Below are positions 14,644 to 21,782 of a stretch of DNA of 41,310 nucleotides, piece by piece. The notes beneath the pieces are model-generated. The model was given only the letters and a program-made list of their open reading frames with translations, was not told where the DNA came from and made no database searches. This DNA comes from CAG-217 sp963642245 (GTDB taxonomy: Bacteria > Bacillota > Clostridia > Oscillospirales > Acutalibacteraceae): positions 1-41,310 of the forward strand of contig CAVIFY010000016.1 in the NCBI GenBank assembly GCA_963642245.1, in the 5' to 3' direction. Each line of letters starts with the position of its first letter. The first letter of the stretch is position 1. The translations under genes were made by a program, and so were the position numbers.

Positions 14644-16317
14644 TTATTTATTCTTCTTGATATTAAAGCTGTCTCGCAGGGCAACGGTGCGGTTAAACAC
14701 CGGCGCGCCGGGGGCAGAGTCCTTGTCCATACAAAAGTAGCCGTCCCGCATAAACTGGAACCGATCGCCGACTTTGGCCGTGGCCAGTGCCACCTCGCCG
14801 TAGCCCTGCTTCTCGGTCAGGCTGTCCGGGTTCAGGTTCTCCTCAAAGGAGCTGACGCCGCTGTCGTCGCTGGGGTTCTCCACATTGAACAGCCGGTCAT
14901 AGATCCGGGCGGTCAGGGGAGCGTTCTCCTTGGCGCTGACCCAGTGAATGGTGCCCCGTACCTTGCGCCCGTCCGGAGCGTCGCCGCCAAAGGTGGCCGG
15001 GTCGTAGGTGGCGTGCACGCAGGTCACATTGCCGTTTTCGTCTGTGTCATAGCCGGTGCAGGTCACCAGGTAGGCCTTGTACAGTCGCACCTCGTTGCCC
15101 GGGTACAGACGGCGGTATTTCTTGATCGGCTCGGCCATAAAGTCGTCCCGCTCAATGAACAATTCTTTGCCAAAGGGCACGGTGCGCTTGCCGTATTCCG
15201 GGTGGTCCGGGTGGTACTCCACCTCCAGGGTCTCGGTCTTGTCCTCCGGGTAGTTGTCGATCACCAGCTTAATGGGGTCCAGCACCGCCATAGCACGGGG
15301 TGCGGAGGTGTTCAGGTGCTCCCGCACGCAGGCCTCCAGCAGGGCAAAGTCCACCACGCTGTATGCCTTGGACACGCCAATGCGCTCGCAGAAGTCCCGC
15401 ACCGCCTCCGGCGGATAGCCCCGGCGGCGCATACCGCTGAGGGTGGCCATACGGGGATCGTCCCAGCCGCTGACAATGCCGTCCTGCACCAGCTTTAAGC
15501 ACTTGCGCTTGCTGGTGAGGGTGTAGTTCAGGTTCAGCCGGGCAAACTCGATCTGGCGGGGCTTTTGCCCCTCGATCAGCTCGTCCACAAACCAGTTGTA
15601 CAGCGGGCGGTGGTTCTCAAATTCCAGAGAACACAGGGAGTGGGTCACGCCCTCTCTGGCGTCAGACAGGGGGTGGGCAAAGTCATACATGGGATACACG
15701 CACCACTTGTCGCCGGTGCGGTGATGGTGGGCGTACATAATGCGATAGATGATCGGGTCCCGCATATTCAGGTTGGGGGAGCTCATGTCGATCTTGGCAC
15801 GCAGCACCTTGCTGCCCTCCGGGAACTCGCCCTTGCTCATGCGCATAAACAGGTCCAGGTTCTCCTCCACGGAGCGGTTGCGGTAGGGGCTTTCCTTACC
15901 CGGCTCGGTGAGGGTGCCACGGTAGGCGCGCATTTCCTCCGGCGTCAGCTCGCAGACAAAGGCCTTGCCTTTTTTGATCAGCTTAATGGCGCAGTCAAAG
16001 AGAAAGTCAAAATAGTCGGAGGCGTAGTACAGGTTGTCCCACTGAAAGCCCAGCCACTGAATGTCCTCTTTAATGGCGTCTACATACTCGGTGTCCTCTT
16101 TGGTGGGGTTGGTGTCGTCCAGGCGCAGATTGCACACGCCCTTGTACTTTTCTTTCACCCCAAAGTTGATGCAAATGGCCTTGGCGTGGCCAATGTGCAG
16201 GTAGCCGTTGGGCTCCGGGGGAAAGCGGGTCTGTATGCTGCTATATACCCCGTCCTCCAGGTCTTTATCAATAAAATCGTGAATAAAATTAGAGCTTTCT
16301 CTGATCTCCTCAGCCAT
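14644..16317 (-). CDS. glnS: Glutaminyl-tRNA synthetase
   Basis: Charges tRNA-Gln directly with glutamine. The 557-residue product has the class I HIGH motif in PNGYLHIGHAKA, the tRNA-Gln acceptor-binding region (RFPPEPNGYLH, LRLDDTNP), a KMSKS-like TSKRK, and the two C-terminal beta-barrel domains for anticodon recognition (EYHPDHPEYGKR, VGDRFQFMRDGYFC). Start ATG 16315-16317 follows AAGGAGGAATACC, which lies inside the end of gltX; the genes overlap by eight bases. Many Firmicutes lack GlnRS and make Gln-tRNA through GatCAB, so its presence suggests past transfer. Whether GatCAB also exists cannot be seen here. Confidence 0.95.
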   Translation of the reverse strand: MAEEIRESSNFIHDFIDKDLEDGVYSSIQTRFPPEPNGYLHIGHAKAICINFGVKEKYKGVCNLRLDDTNPTKEDTEYVDAIKEDIQWLGFQWDNLYYASDYFDFLFDCAIKLIKKGKAFVCELTPEEMRAYRGTLTEPGKESPYRNRSVEENLDLFMRMSKGEFPEGSKVLRAKIDMSSPNLNMRDPIIYRIMYAHHHRTGDKWCVYPMYDFAHPLSDAREGVTHSLCSLEFENHRPLYNWFVDELIEGQKPRQIEFARLNLNYTLTSKRKCLKLVQDGIVSGWDDPRMATLSGMRRRGYPPEAVRDFCERIGVSKAYSVVDFALLEACVREHLNTSAPRAMAVLDPIKLVIDNYPEDKTETLEVEYHPDHPEYGKRTVPFGKELFIERDDFMAEPIKKYRRLYPGNEVRLYKAYLVTCTGYDTDENGNVTCVHATYDPATFGGDAPDGRKVRGTIHWVSAKENAPLTARIYDRLFNVENPSDDSGVSSFEENLNPDSLTEKQGYGEVALATAKVGDRFQFMRDGYFCMDKDSAPGAPVFNRTVALRDSFNIKKNK

Positions 16318-17977
16318 GGTATTCCTCCTTGTAGTGCGCCAGTGCGGCGGTTAGTCTGGCTTGTGCGGTCTCTTGCCCCAGCAGAGCCAGTATGGCGTGC
16401 AGGTCCGGGGTGTTGGTGCGCCCGGTCAGCGCCACTCGGATCACGGTAGACACATCGCCTACATGGCCCTTGAACGCTGTGGGGTCCTGCTTGTATTCTT
16501 TTACATTGGGGGTGCAGCCCACCTGCGGGCACAGCCCCTTGATCTTGGCAAACCAGGTGTCTTTGTCGTCCGTGGTGTCCACCAGGTCTTTATACTGTTC
16601 CAGCACCTGCACCGCCAGGGCCGGGTCCGCATTGCCGGTCAGGTCGTAGCAGGGGGTAAAGGTTTGGTCGTAGAAGTAGCTGATGTAGTCCGCCAGATCG
16701 CTCCACTTGGCAATGTCCTTGCGGGGCTTTTTGCCGCCACGGTCAATGCTCAGCACTGCCACCGCGTAGGCCGGGTCGCTGTCAAACAGCGCGGCCAGTT
16801 CCGGCTGGTGCTGCTGGGCCCAGGCGTGGGCCAGGTCATACACTTCCTGTGCGTTCATTTTGCTGATGACGGTCTTGGACACATCCGCCAGCTTGGCCAT
16901 ATCAAACAGCGCGCCGGACACGCTCATTTTCTTTAAGTTAAAGGGGAAGTCCGCCAGGTCCGCAGTGGGGTTGGCGCGCCGCCAGTCCTCAAAGCTCGAG
17001 TTGGCAATGGTCATCATATATTCGTTGACCGCTGCCGCCGGAATGCCCATTTGGTCGTAGTAGGTGACCGCCGCTTCCGGGTCCTTGCGCTTGGACAGCT
17101 TGCGCTTGCCGCCGTTTTCTTCCTTAAGAATGGGGGCAATGTGGGCGTACTTCACCGGGCGGAAGCCCAAGAGCTTAAACAGTTGCAGGTGCAGGGGCAC
17201 GGAGGCGATCCATTCGTCGCCCCGCACCACATGGGTGGTACGCATTAAGTGGTCGTCGATGGCGTGGGCAAAGTGATAGGTGGGAATGCCGTCGGTCTTG
17301 AGCAGCACCACATCGATCACATTCTCCTGCATTTCGATCTTGCCTTTGATCAGATCGTCAAAGCGTACCTTGCCCTCCGGCTTGCCGGGGGAGCGCAGGC
17401 GCAGGGTCCAGGGCTTGCCGGCGTCTATGTTGGCCTTGATCCGGTCGTAGGTCAGGTCCCGGCAGTGGGCGTAGGGGCCCCAGTAGCCTTTAATGTCCTC
17501 GTTCTCCTGCCGGGCGTGCAGGTCTTCCAGTTCCTCCGGGGTGCAAAAGCAGGGATAAGCCAGCCCCGCTGCCACCAGGGATTTGCCGTAGCACTGGTAA
17601 ATGTCTTTGCGCAGACTTTGGGTATAGGGGCCGTAGGCGCCGCTTTCGCTGCCGTCGCCCATCACGCCCTCGTCCGGGGTAATGCCGTAGATCTGCAGGG
17701 CAGAGAGCATGGTTTCCACCGCGCCCTCAACCTTGCGCTTTTGGTCCGTATCTTCCACCCGCACATAGAATACGCCGTCGGTGCAGCGGGCAGTGCGGTA
17801 CGCCGCTGCGCAGGAAAACAGATTGCCAAAGTGCAAAAAGCCTGTGGGGCTGGGCGAAAAGCGGCTGACTCTGGCTCCCTCTTTCAGCTGCCGGGGCGGG
17901 TACTTGGCTTCATAATCCGCCGGGGTCATGGTAATGTGGGGAAAGAGCAGCGCTGCGATTTTTTCATTTTCCGTCAT
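16310..17977 (-). CDS. gltX: Glutamyl-tRNA synthetase
   Basis: Charges tRNA-Glu with glutamate. The class I motifs are present in variant form: HFGN in SPTGFLHFGNL for HIGH, and KLSKRKD for KMSKS. Other blocks are VRVEDTDQKR, RFDDLIKG and HVVRGDEWIAS. At 555 residues it is longer than classical bacterial GluRS (about 470-490) and belongs to a divergent clostridial type. The ATG at 17975-17977 (MTENEK) follows AGGTGAG; a longer in-frame reading crosses the promoter. It heads the run gltX-glnS-typA-hemW, transcribed from the promoter at 18045-18073. Placing GluRS and GlnRS in one transcript could balance the two charged pools. Confidence 0.93.
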   Translation of the reverse strand: MTENEKIAALLFPHITMTPADYEAKYPPRQLKEGARVSRFSPSPTGFLHFGNLFSCAAAYRTARCTDGVFYVRVEDTDQKRKVEGAVETMLSALQIYGITPDEGVMGDGSESGAYGPYTQSLRKDIYQCYGKSLVAAGLAYPCFCTPEELEDLHARQENEDIKGYWGPYAHCRDLTYDRIKANIDAGKPWTLRLRSPGKPEGKVRFDDLIKGKIEMQENVIDVVLLKTDGIPTYHFAHAIDDHLMRTTHVVRGDEWIASVPLHLQLFKLLGFRPVKYAHIAPILKEENGGKRKLSKRKDPEAAVTYYDQMGIPAAAVNEYMMTIANSSFEDWRRANPTADLADFPFNLKKMSVSGALFDMAKLADVSKTVISKMNAQEVYDLAHAWAQQHQPELAALFDSDPAYAVAVLSIDRGGKKPRKDIAKWSDLADYISYFYDQTFTPCYDLTGNADPALAVQVLEQYKDLVDTTDDKDTWFAKIKGLCPQVGCTPNVKEYKQDPTAFKGHVGDVSTVIRVALTGRTNTPDLHAILALLGQETAQARLTAALAHYKEEYHG

Positions 17978-18044
17978 GATCTCACCTACTGTTCCGGCCA
18001 ACGGGCGGTAGCGCCGTTTTGCACCGGATATAAAATTACAGCCT

Positions 18045-18073
18045 ATTATGACATATAAATAGAAAATAATCAA
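18045..18073 (-). promoter_or_regulatory. Promoter of the gltX-glnS-typA-hemW run
   Basis: Minus strand TTGATT (18068-18073), 17-base spacer, CATAAT (18045-18050). The leader of about 60 bases can fold into a GC-rich hairpin (around 17993-18028) but has no T-box features. Confidence 0.7.
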
Positions 18074-18093
18074 TATAAAAGGCGGGATTTTTC

Positions 18094-18122
18094 TTGAATT
18101 CTCCCGCTTTTTATGGTAAATT
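18094..18122 (+). promoter_or_regulatory. Probable promoter of the DUF4250 gene
   Basis: TTGAAT (18094-18099), 17-base spacer, TAAATT (18117-18122). The spacer region overlaps a hairpin (GCGGGA/TCCCGC). It is divergent from the gltX promoter, with the two -35 boxes about 20 bases apart. Confidence 0.55.
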
Positions 18123-18153
18123 AAAAACAAATCTGCACCGGGAGGCAAAAAAG

Positions 18154-18333
18154 GTGGCTGCATTACCCAAGGACCCGTTTATTCTGTTCAGCGTGATCAA
18201 TACCAAATTGCGGGATTTCTACCCCAGTCTGGATGCTCTGTGCGCGGATCTGCAGGTGGACCGGGCAGCGCTGGAGGCCCAACTGGCGGCCATCGGTATG
18301 ACCTATGACCCGCAGCAAAACAAATTTCTGTAA
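18154..18333 (+). CDS. DUF4250 family protein
   Basis: A 59-residue cytoplasmic protein of the uncharacterised DUF4250 family. The family pattern is visible: LPKDPFILFSVINTKLRD, then YPSLDALCADLQVD, and a C-terminal GMTYDPQQNKF. It is predicted to be mostly helical, with a helix-turn-helix-like spacing. The start is the GTG at 18154-18156 behind GGGAGG eight bases upstream; a longer reading from 18094 begins within the promoter. Its function is unknown. It lies alone between the gltX promoter and tRNA-Pro. Confidence 0.85.
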   Translation: MAALPKDPFILFSVINTKLRDFYPSLDALCADLQVDRAALEAQLAAIGMTYDPQQNKFL

Positions 18334-18340
18334 AAAACAC

Positions 18341-18369
18341 TTGCAACCGGGCGCATTTTGTGTTATCCT
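18341..18369 (+). promoter_or_regulatory. Promoter of tRNA-Pro
   Basis: TTGCAA (18341-18346), 17-base spacer, TATCCT (18364-18369); the tRNA begins 15 bases further on. Confidence 0.65.
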
Positions 18370-18384
18370 ATTGTAGCAATAAAT

Positions 18385-18461
18385 CGAGGTGTGGCTCAGT
18401 TTGGTAGAGCACCACGTTCGGGACGTGGGGGTCGCAAGTTCAAATCTTGTCACCTCGACCA
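18385..18461 (+). tRNA. tRNA-Pro, anticodon CGG
   Basis: A full cloverleaf with encoded CCA. The acceptor CGAGGTG pairs with CACCTCG. The D-arm contains GGCTCAGTTTGGTAGAGC. The anticodon stem CCACG/CGTGG encloses the loop TTCGGGA, so the anticodon is CGG (codon CCG). The T-arm is GCAAG, TTCAAAT, CTTGT. A C1-G72 pair fits proline tRNA. Confidence 0.95.
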
Positions 18462-18464
18462 AAA

Positions 18465-18502
18465 AAGGCAAGTACATTCGTTTGAATGTACTTGCCTTTT
18501 TT
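18465..18502 (+). terminator. Terminator of tRNA-Pro
   Basis: The 15-base arms (18465-18479 and 18484-18498) pair perfectly around a four-base loop and run into six T. It begins four bases after the tRNA CCA end. Confidence 0.92.
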
Positions 18503-18514
18503 CTGTTTATTTAT

Positions 18515-18724
18515 AAGATTTGAACTTGCGACACGAGGCTCCAAATGCGCAGCATTTGGCAGAAACAGTCCGGTGGACTGTTTCGCAGCGCGTGCCTCAT
18601 ACTTCTGTGACCGGTTATCTTTTTTCTCCGGTGGAGTCGCACTTTTTCTCCGGCGTTGCAGTACTTATTGCAGTACTTGGTAATGCGAGGTGTCGCAAAG
18701 CCGAATAGAGGATCGCACTACCGC
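18515..18724. repeat. Composite non-coding element rich in palindromes
   Basis: It begins with an 18-base inverted copy (18515-18532) of the tRNA-Pro T-arm (18431-18448). Two perfect hairpins follow: CCAAATGC/GCATTTGG at 18541-18559 and GAAACAGTCC/GGACTGTTTC at 18562-18584. Further on there is a 12-base tandem repeat around 18656-18681 (TTGCAGTACTT twice). I see no ORF with a ribosome binding site. Confidence 0.6.
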
Positions 18725-18763
18725 ATAAAGGGCGGGTCGATGTGGGCATCGACCCCTACAAGG
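18725..18763. repeat. REP-like palindromic element, type B, copy 1
   Basis: It contains the perfect hairpin GGGTCGATG, TGGG, CATCGACCC followed by CCTAC. All 39 bases recur identically at 18852-18890; a variant with a compensatory change is at 40048-40085. Confidence 0.8.
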
Positions 18764-18765
18764 AA

Positions 18766-18849
18766 CTATTTTTCCTCTTGGATCAGGTCCTTTACCACTT
18801 CGCTTGCCAGGATCAGGCTGACCACGGAGGGGACGAAAGCCACGATACC
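18766..18849 (-). pseudogene. Duplicated 3' end of tcdA
   Basis: Read on the minus strand this fragment encodes the last 27 residues of the TcdA protein with only three replacements, ending in its own stop codon (TAG). Compared with the intact gene end, six codons differ silently, three change the residue, and the stop differs (TAG versus TAA). The excess of silent changes shows that it evolved as functional coding sequence before it became a remnant here. It lies downstream of tcdA, between the two type B palindromes. Confidence 0.85.
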
Positions 18850-18851
18850 GG

Positions 18852-18890
18852 ATAAAGGGCGGGTCGATGTGGGCATCGACCCCTACAAGG
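18852..18890. repeat. REP-like palindromic element, type B, copy 2
   Basis: Identical over 39 bases to the copy at 18725-18763, 127 bases away. It lies four bases after the tcdA stop codon. Confidence 0.8.
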
Positions 18891-18893
18891 TAT

Positions 18894-19619
18894 TTATTTT
18901 CCCTCTTGGATCAGGTCCTTGACCACTTCGCTGGCCAGGATCAGGCCCACCACGGAGGGGACAAAGGCGACGCTACCGGGGGTGCTGCGGCGGCCGGGGT
19001 GGTCCGGGTCGCCACGGCCGGTGCCGGCGGTGGGGATAGGCGGCTCCTCGGAATAGACCACCTTTAGGTGGTGAATGCCCCGCTTTTTCAGCTCCCGGCG
19101 CATGACCCGGGCCAGCGGATCCATTTTGGTCTTAGCCAGGTCCGCCACCTGAAAGCCGGTAGGGTCCAGTTTGTTCCCGGCGCCCATGGCGCAGATGATG
19201 GGCACTCCGGCGGCGTGGCAATGGGTCACCAGCGCCAGCTTGGCGCTCATAGTGTCTACCGCGTCTACCACATAATCGTATTGGTCAAAAGGAAAATCCG
19301 CCGCTGTTTCCGGCAAAAAGAAGCAGTTGTGCTTGGTGATCTTGGCCGCCGGGTTAATGTCTAAGATCCGGGACTCCATAGCGTCCGTCTTGTACTGCCC
19401 CACGGTCTTGGTGGTGGCGATGATCTGGCGGTTGATGTTGGACACGGCCACCGTGTCGCTGTCGATCAGATCCAGGTGCCCTACGCCGGTGCGGGCCAGG
19501 GCCTCGCACACATAGCCGCCTACGCCGCCAATGCCGAATACCGCCACCCGGGCGCCCGCCAGCCGTTCCAATGCGGCGCTGCCCAGGAGTAATTCTGTTC
19601 TGGAAAATGCCTGTTCCAT
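18894..19619 (-). CDS. tcdA: tRNA threonylcarbamoyladenosine dehydratase
   Basis: An E1-like (ThiF/MoeB/HesA superfamily) ATP-dependent enzyme that cyclises t6A37 of ANN-decoding tRNAs to ct6A. The 241-residue product has the nucleotide-binding loop VFGIGGVGGYV at about residues 27-37, the acidic DLIDSDTVAVSNINRQ segment, DAVDTMSAKLAL, and a C-terminal FVPSVVGLILASEVVKDL helix. The ATG at 19617-19619 follows AAGGTAGG at rather long spacing. It has its own consensus promoter at 19648-19676. The last codons are present a second time 127 bases downstream. Confidence 0.93.
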   Translation of the reverse strand: MEQAFSRTELLLGSAALERLAGARVAVFGIGGVGGYVCEALARTGVGHLDLIDSDTVAVSNINRQIIATTKTVGQYKTDAMESRILDINPAAKITKHNCFFLPETAADFPFDQYDYVVDAVDTMSAKLALVTHCHAAGVPIICAMGAGNKLDPTGFQVADLAKTKMDPLARVMRRELKKRGIHHLKVVYSEEPPIPTAGTGRGDPDHPGRRSTPGSVAFVPSVVGLILASEVVKDLIQEGK

Positions 19620-19647
19620 AGATAATACCTACCTTTTTAATAGACTT

Positions 19648-19676
19648 ATTATAAAGCACGGGAACGGCGCTGTCAA
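19648..19676 (-). promoter_or_regulatory. Promoter of tcdA
   Basis: Minus strand TTGACA (19671-19676), 17-base spacer, TATAAT (19648-19653): a full consensus match. Confidence 0.85.
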
Positions 19677-19762
19677 CACAGGGAGAAGATAGACAGATTT
19701 TCAGCCGTGTCCAACATTGATAATTCGTGTTAAAAAGTTCGACAAAACATTCACGAAAAATA

Positions 19763-19791
19763 TTGCACACTGTCGCTTTTTTGTGTATAAT
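19763..19791 (+). promoter_or_regulatory. Promoter of the six-gene CooC/HgdABC/ACS-like operon
   Basis: TTGCAC (19763-19768), 17-base spacer, TATAAT (19786-19791). The leader is only about 20 bases and holds AAGGAG, leaving no room for a riboswitch or attenuator. Confidence 0.8.
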
Positions 19792-19818
19792 CAAAACGAT
19801 AAGGAGTGGTGATATCAA

Positions 19819-20589
19819 ATGAGCAAACCGAATGCAACCATTATTGCCGTTGCAGGCAAGGGCGGCGTGGGTAAGACTTCTCTGTCCGCCACCATTGTGC
19901 GCTGCCTGACGGAGAAGTACCCGGACAAGAAAATTTTGGCCATTGACGCGGACCCGGCGGTGGGTCTGTCCACAGCCCTGGGCATTGATGTGAAGATGAC
20001 CATTGACGACATTCGCAAGGAGATTATTGCCTCTGTGGATGAGGGCGACACCCGGGGCGCCGTAGAGCTGCTGGGCGAGGCCAAGTACCGTATTTTTGAC
20101 GCCTTGGTAGAGACGGACGGCTTCTCTTTCATTGCCGTAGGGCGGCCGGAGACGGCGGGCTGCTATTGCAAGATCAATACCTATTTGAAAGAGGTGATCG
20201 CCATTTTGTCCGACGCCTTTGACTATGTGGTCATTGACGGCGAGGCGGGGATCGAGCAGATCAACCGCCGGGTGATGGAAAAGGTGACCCACCTGATCCT
20301 GGTGACAGACCCCAGCAAAAAGGGCTGCCAGGTGATCGAGACCATTAAGGGCGTGGCGGACGAGCTGGTGATGTATGACCGGATCGGCGCCATTGTGAAC
20401 CGTATGGCGGACCCGTCCTTAAAGGAATATATCCACATTGACGGCATAGAGGTGCTCAGCTACATACCGGACGATCGGCACCTGTCTATGTTTGACATTC
20501 AAGGGGAAAACATCTTCAATTTGCCGGAAGAGTCGCCGGTGGTGCAAGGGGTGCGCCGGGCGCTCTGCCGTATGGGAGTACCGGTATGA
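19819..20589 (+). CDS. CooC/NifH-like P-loop ATPase (metal-centre maturation type)
   Basis: A 256-residue SIMIBI-class ATPase. The N-terminus has the deviant Walker A AGKGGVGKTS (residues 12-21) and DADPAVGLSTALG for switch I. A CxC motif at C115 and C117 (ETAGCYCKIN) corresponds to the metal-binding cysteines at the dimer interface of CooC, the nickel-insertion ATPase of CO dehydrogenase. DYVVIDGEAG follows as the Walker B/switch II region. The length equals that of CooC. CooC and its relative AcsF load nickel into carbon monoxide dehydrogenase and acetyl-CoA synthase, yet no CO dehydrogenase gene is nearby. The gene stops by a four-base ATGA overlap with the HgdB-like gene. I infer that it matures, or delivers energy or metal to, the enzyme encoded downstream. 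Confidence 0.88.
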   Translation: MSKPNATIIAVAGKGGVGKTSLSATIVRCLTEKYPDKKILAIDADPAVGLSTALGIDVKMTIDDIRKEIIASVDEGDTRGAVELLGEAKYRIFDALVETDGFSFIAVGRPETAGCYCKINTYLKEVIAILSDAFDYVVIDGEAGIEQINRRVMEKVTHLILVTDPSKKGCQVIETIKGVADELVMYDRIGAIVNRMADPSLKEYIHIDGIEVLSYIPDDRHLSMFDIQGENIFNLPEESPVVQGVRRALCRMGVPV

Positions 20590-21782
20590 AAGACTTAAAA
20601 CACCTGATCTATTTTGAAAATCTGCTGCAAGAGGCCAACAACGACCTGGTGCAGCAGGCCATTCGTGAGGGCAACAAGGCCATTGCGTACACCTGCTACC
20701 ATATCCCGGAGGTGCTGCTGAATGTGGGCAACTGCTTTTCCGTGCGGTTGCGGGCGCCCCGCACCGGGTCTATGGATATTGCGACCTATTATTTAAGCTC
20801 CTACCTGTGCGGCTACTCTAAGGCGCTGCTGGAGCGCGCCATTGAGGGGGGCTACAATTTCCTGTCCGCCCTGATCGGCTCTGAGTCCTGCTCGGAGATG
20901 AACCGTACCTACGAGCATTTTACGCTGCTGAATTTGGTGCAGAACGACAAGTTCTTTTTGTCTGTGGCGGATATTCCCTTTAAGATCGAGCCACACACCG
21001 TGCGCCATTACCGCAACCAAATGCAGATCAAGGTGCTGGACAAGCTGCACGATGTGTACGGCGTGGATGTAAGCGACGACGCTCTGCGCAAGGCGGTGGA
21101 AGAGCATAACGAAATTTGCCGCCTGATCACGGAGATCGGCGCCTACCGCAAGGAGGAGAACCCCCGCATTACCGGCTATGAGTTCCATGTGCTGAACCTG
21201 GTGACCTACTGCTGCCCCAAGTATTTGATCCTTGACAAATTGCGAGAGACGGCAGAGGAACTAAAGACCCGGGTGCCGGATGAGAAGAAGAACTACCGGG
21301 CCAAGGTAGTGGTGGTCGGCTCCGAGATGGACGACCCGGACTTTACCAAACTGATCGAGGAGTCCGGCGCCCTGGTGGTGGCGGATCGGTACTGCTTTGG
21401 CTCTCTGCCCGGGCGGGAAGAGATCATCCTGAACGATACGGACGATGTGCTGGAGCAGATCGTGCTGCACTATATGCGCACCTGCCAGTGCCCCCGCTAT
21501 ATGAGCAAGGAGAAGGTGCAGGGCCGCAAGGAATATGTGCGGGACCTGGTGCACCAGTACCACGCGGACGGCGTGATCTATGAGCAGATCAAGTTCTGCG
21601 AATACTGGGGCTACGAGCGTGCCCTGGCCTCTCATATTATGACCAACGAGTACGGCATTCCCTCGGTGACGGTGGACCGCCAGTACACTGCCAGTGCCTC
21701 CGGCCAGCTGCGCACCCGCGTGCAGGCCTTTGTGGAGAGCCTGGAGATCAAAAAAATTCAAAAAGCCAAGGGGGTGGACTAA
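20586..21782 (+). CDS. 2-hydroxyacyl-CoA dehydratase-like subunit (HgdB/D family)
   Basis: A 398-residue protein of the HgdB/FldC/BcrB fold, whose members hold one [4Fe-4S] cluster and receive low-potential electrons from an HgdC-type activase. Typical segments are AYTCYHIPEVLL (C37), SSYLCGYSKALLE (C75), GSESCSEMNR (C102), VVVVGSEMDDPDF for the second Rossmann-like domain, and IKFCEYWGYE (C338). These four cysteines sit where family members bind their cluster. The next gene starts on the base after the stop. Without a CoA-transferase or acyl-CoA dehydrogenase nearby, the substrate may not be a 2-hydroxyacyl-CoA; the fold is also used by benzoyl-CoA reductase and double-cubane cluster proteins. 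Confidence 0.85.
   Translation: MKDLKHLIYFENLLQEANNDLVQQAIREGNKAIAYTCYHIPEVLLNVGNCFSVRLRAPRTGSMDIATYYLSSYLCGYSKALLERAIEGGYNFLSALIGSESCSEMNRTYEHFTLLNLVQNDKFFLSVADIPFKIEPHTVRHYRNQMQIKVLDKLHDVYGVDVSDDALRKAVEEHNEICRLITEIGAYRKEENPRITGYEFHVLNLVTYCCPKYLILDKLRETAEELKTRVPDEKKNYRAKVVVVGSEMDDPDFTKLIEESGALVVADRYCFGSLPGREEIILNDTDDVLEQIVLHYMRTCQCPRYMSKEKVQGRKEYVRDLVHQYHADGVIYEQIKFCEYWGYERALASHIMTNEYGIPSVTVDRQYTASASGQLRTRVQAFVESLEIKKIQKAKGVD

Noticed and set aside
17978..18044. Possible T-box leader before gltX-glnS
   Set aside because: The leader is only about 60 bases, with no T-box consensus, specifier loop or antiterminator.
18515..18890. CRISPR array
   Set aside because: Repeats are few, palindromic elements of different types, without regular spacers or cas genes.
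18486..18922. Plus-strand open frames through the palindrome-rich region after tRNA-Pro
   Set aside because: They read through the tRNA terminator, hairpins and the duplicated tcdA tail, without a ribosome binding site.
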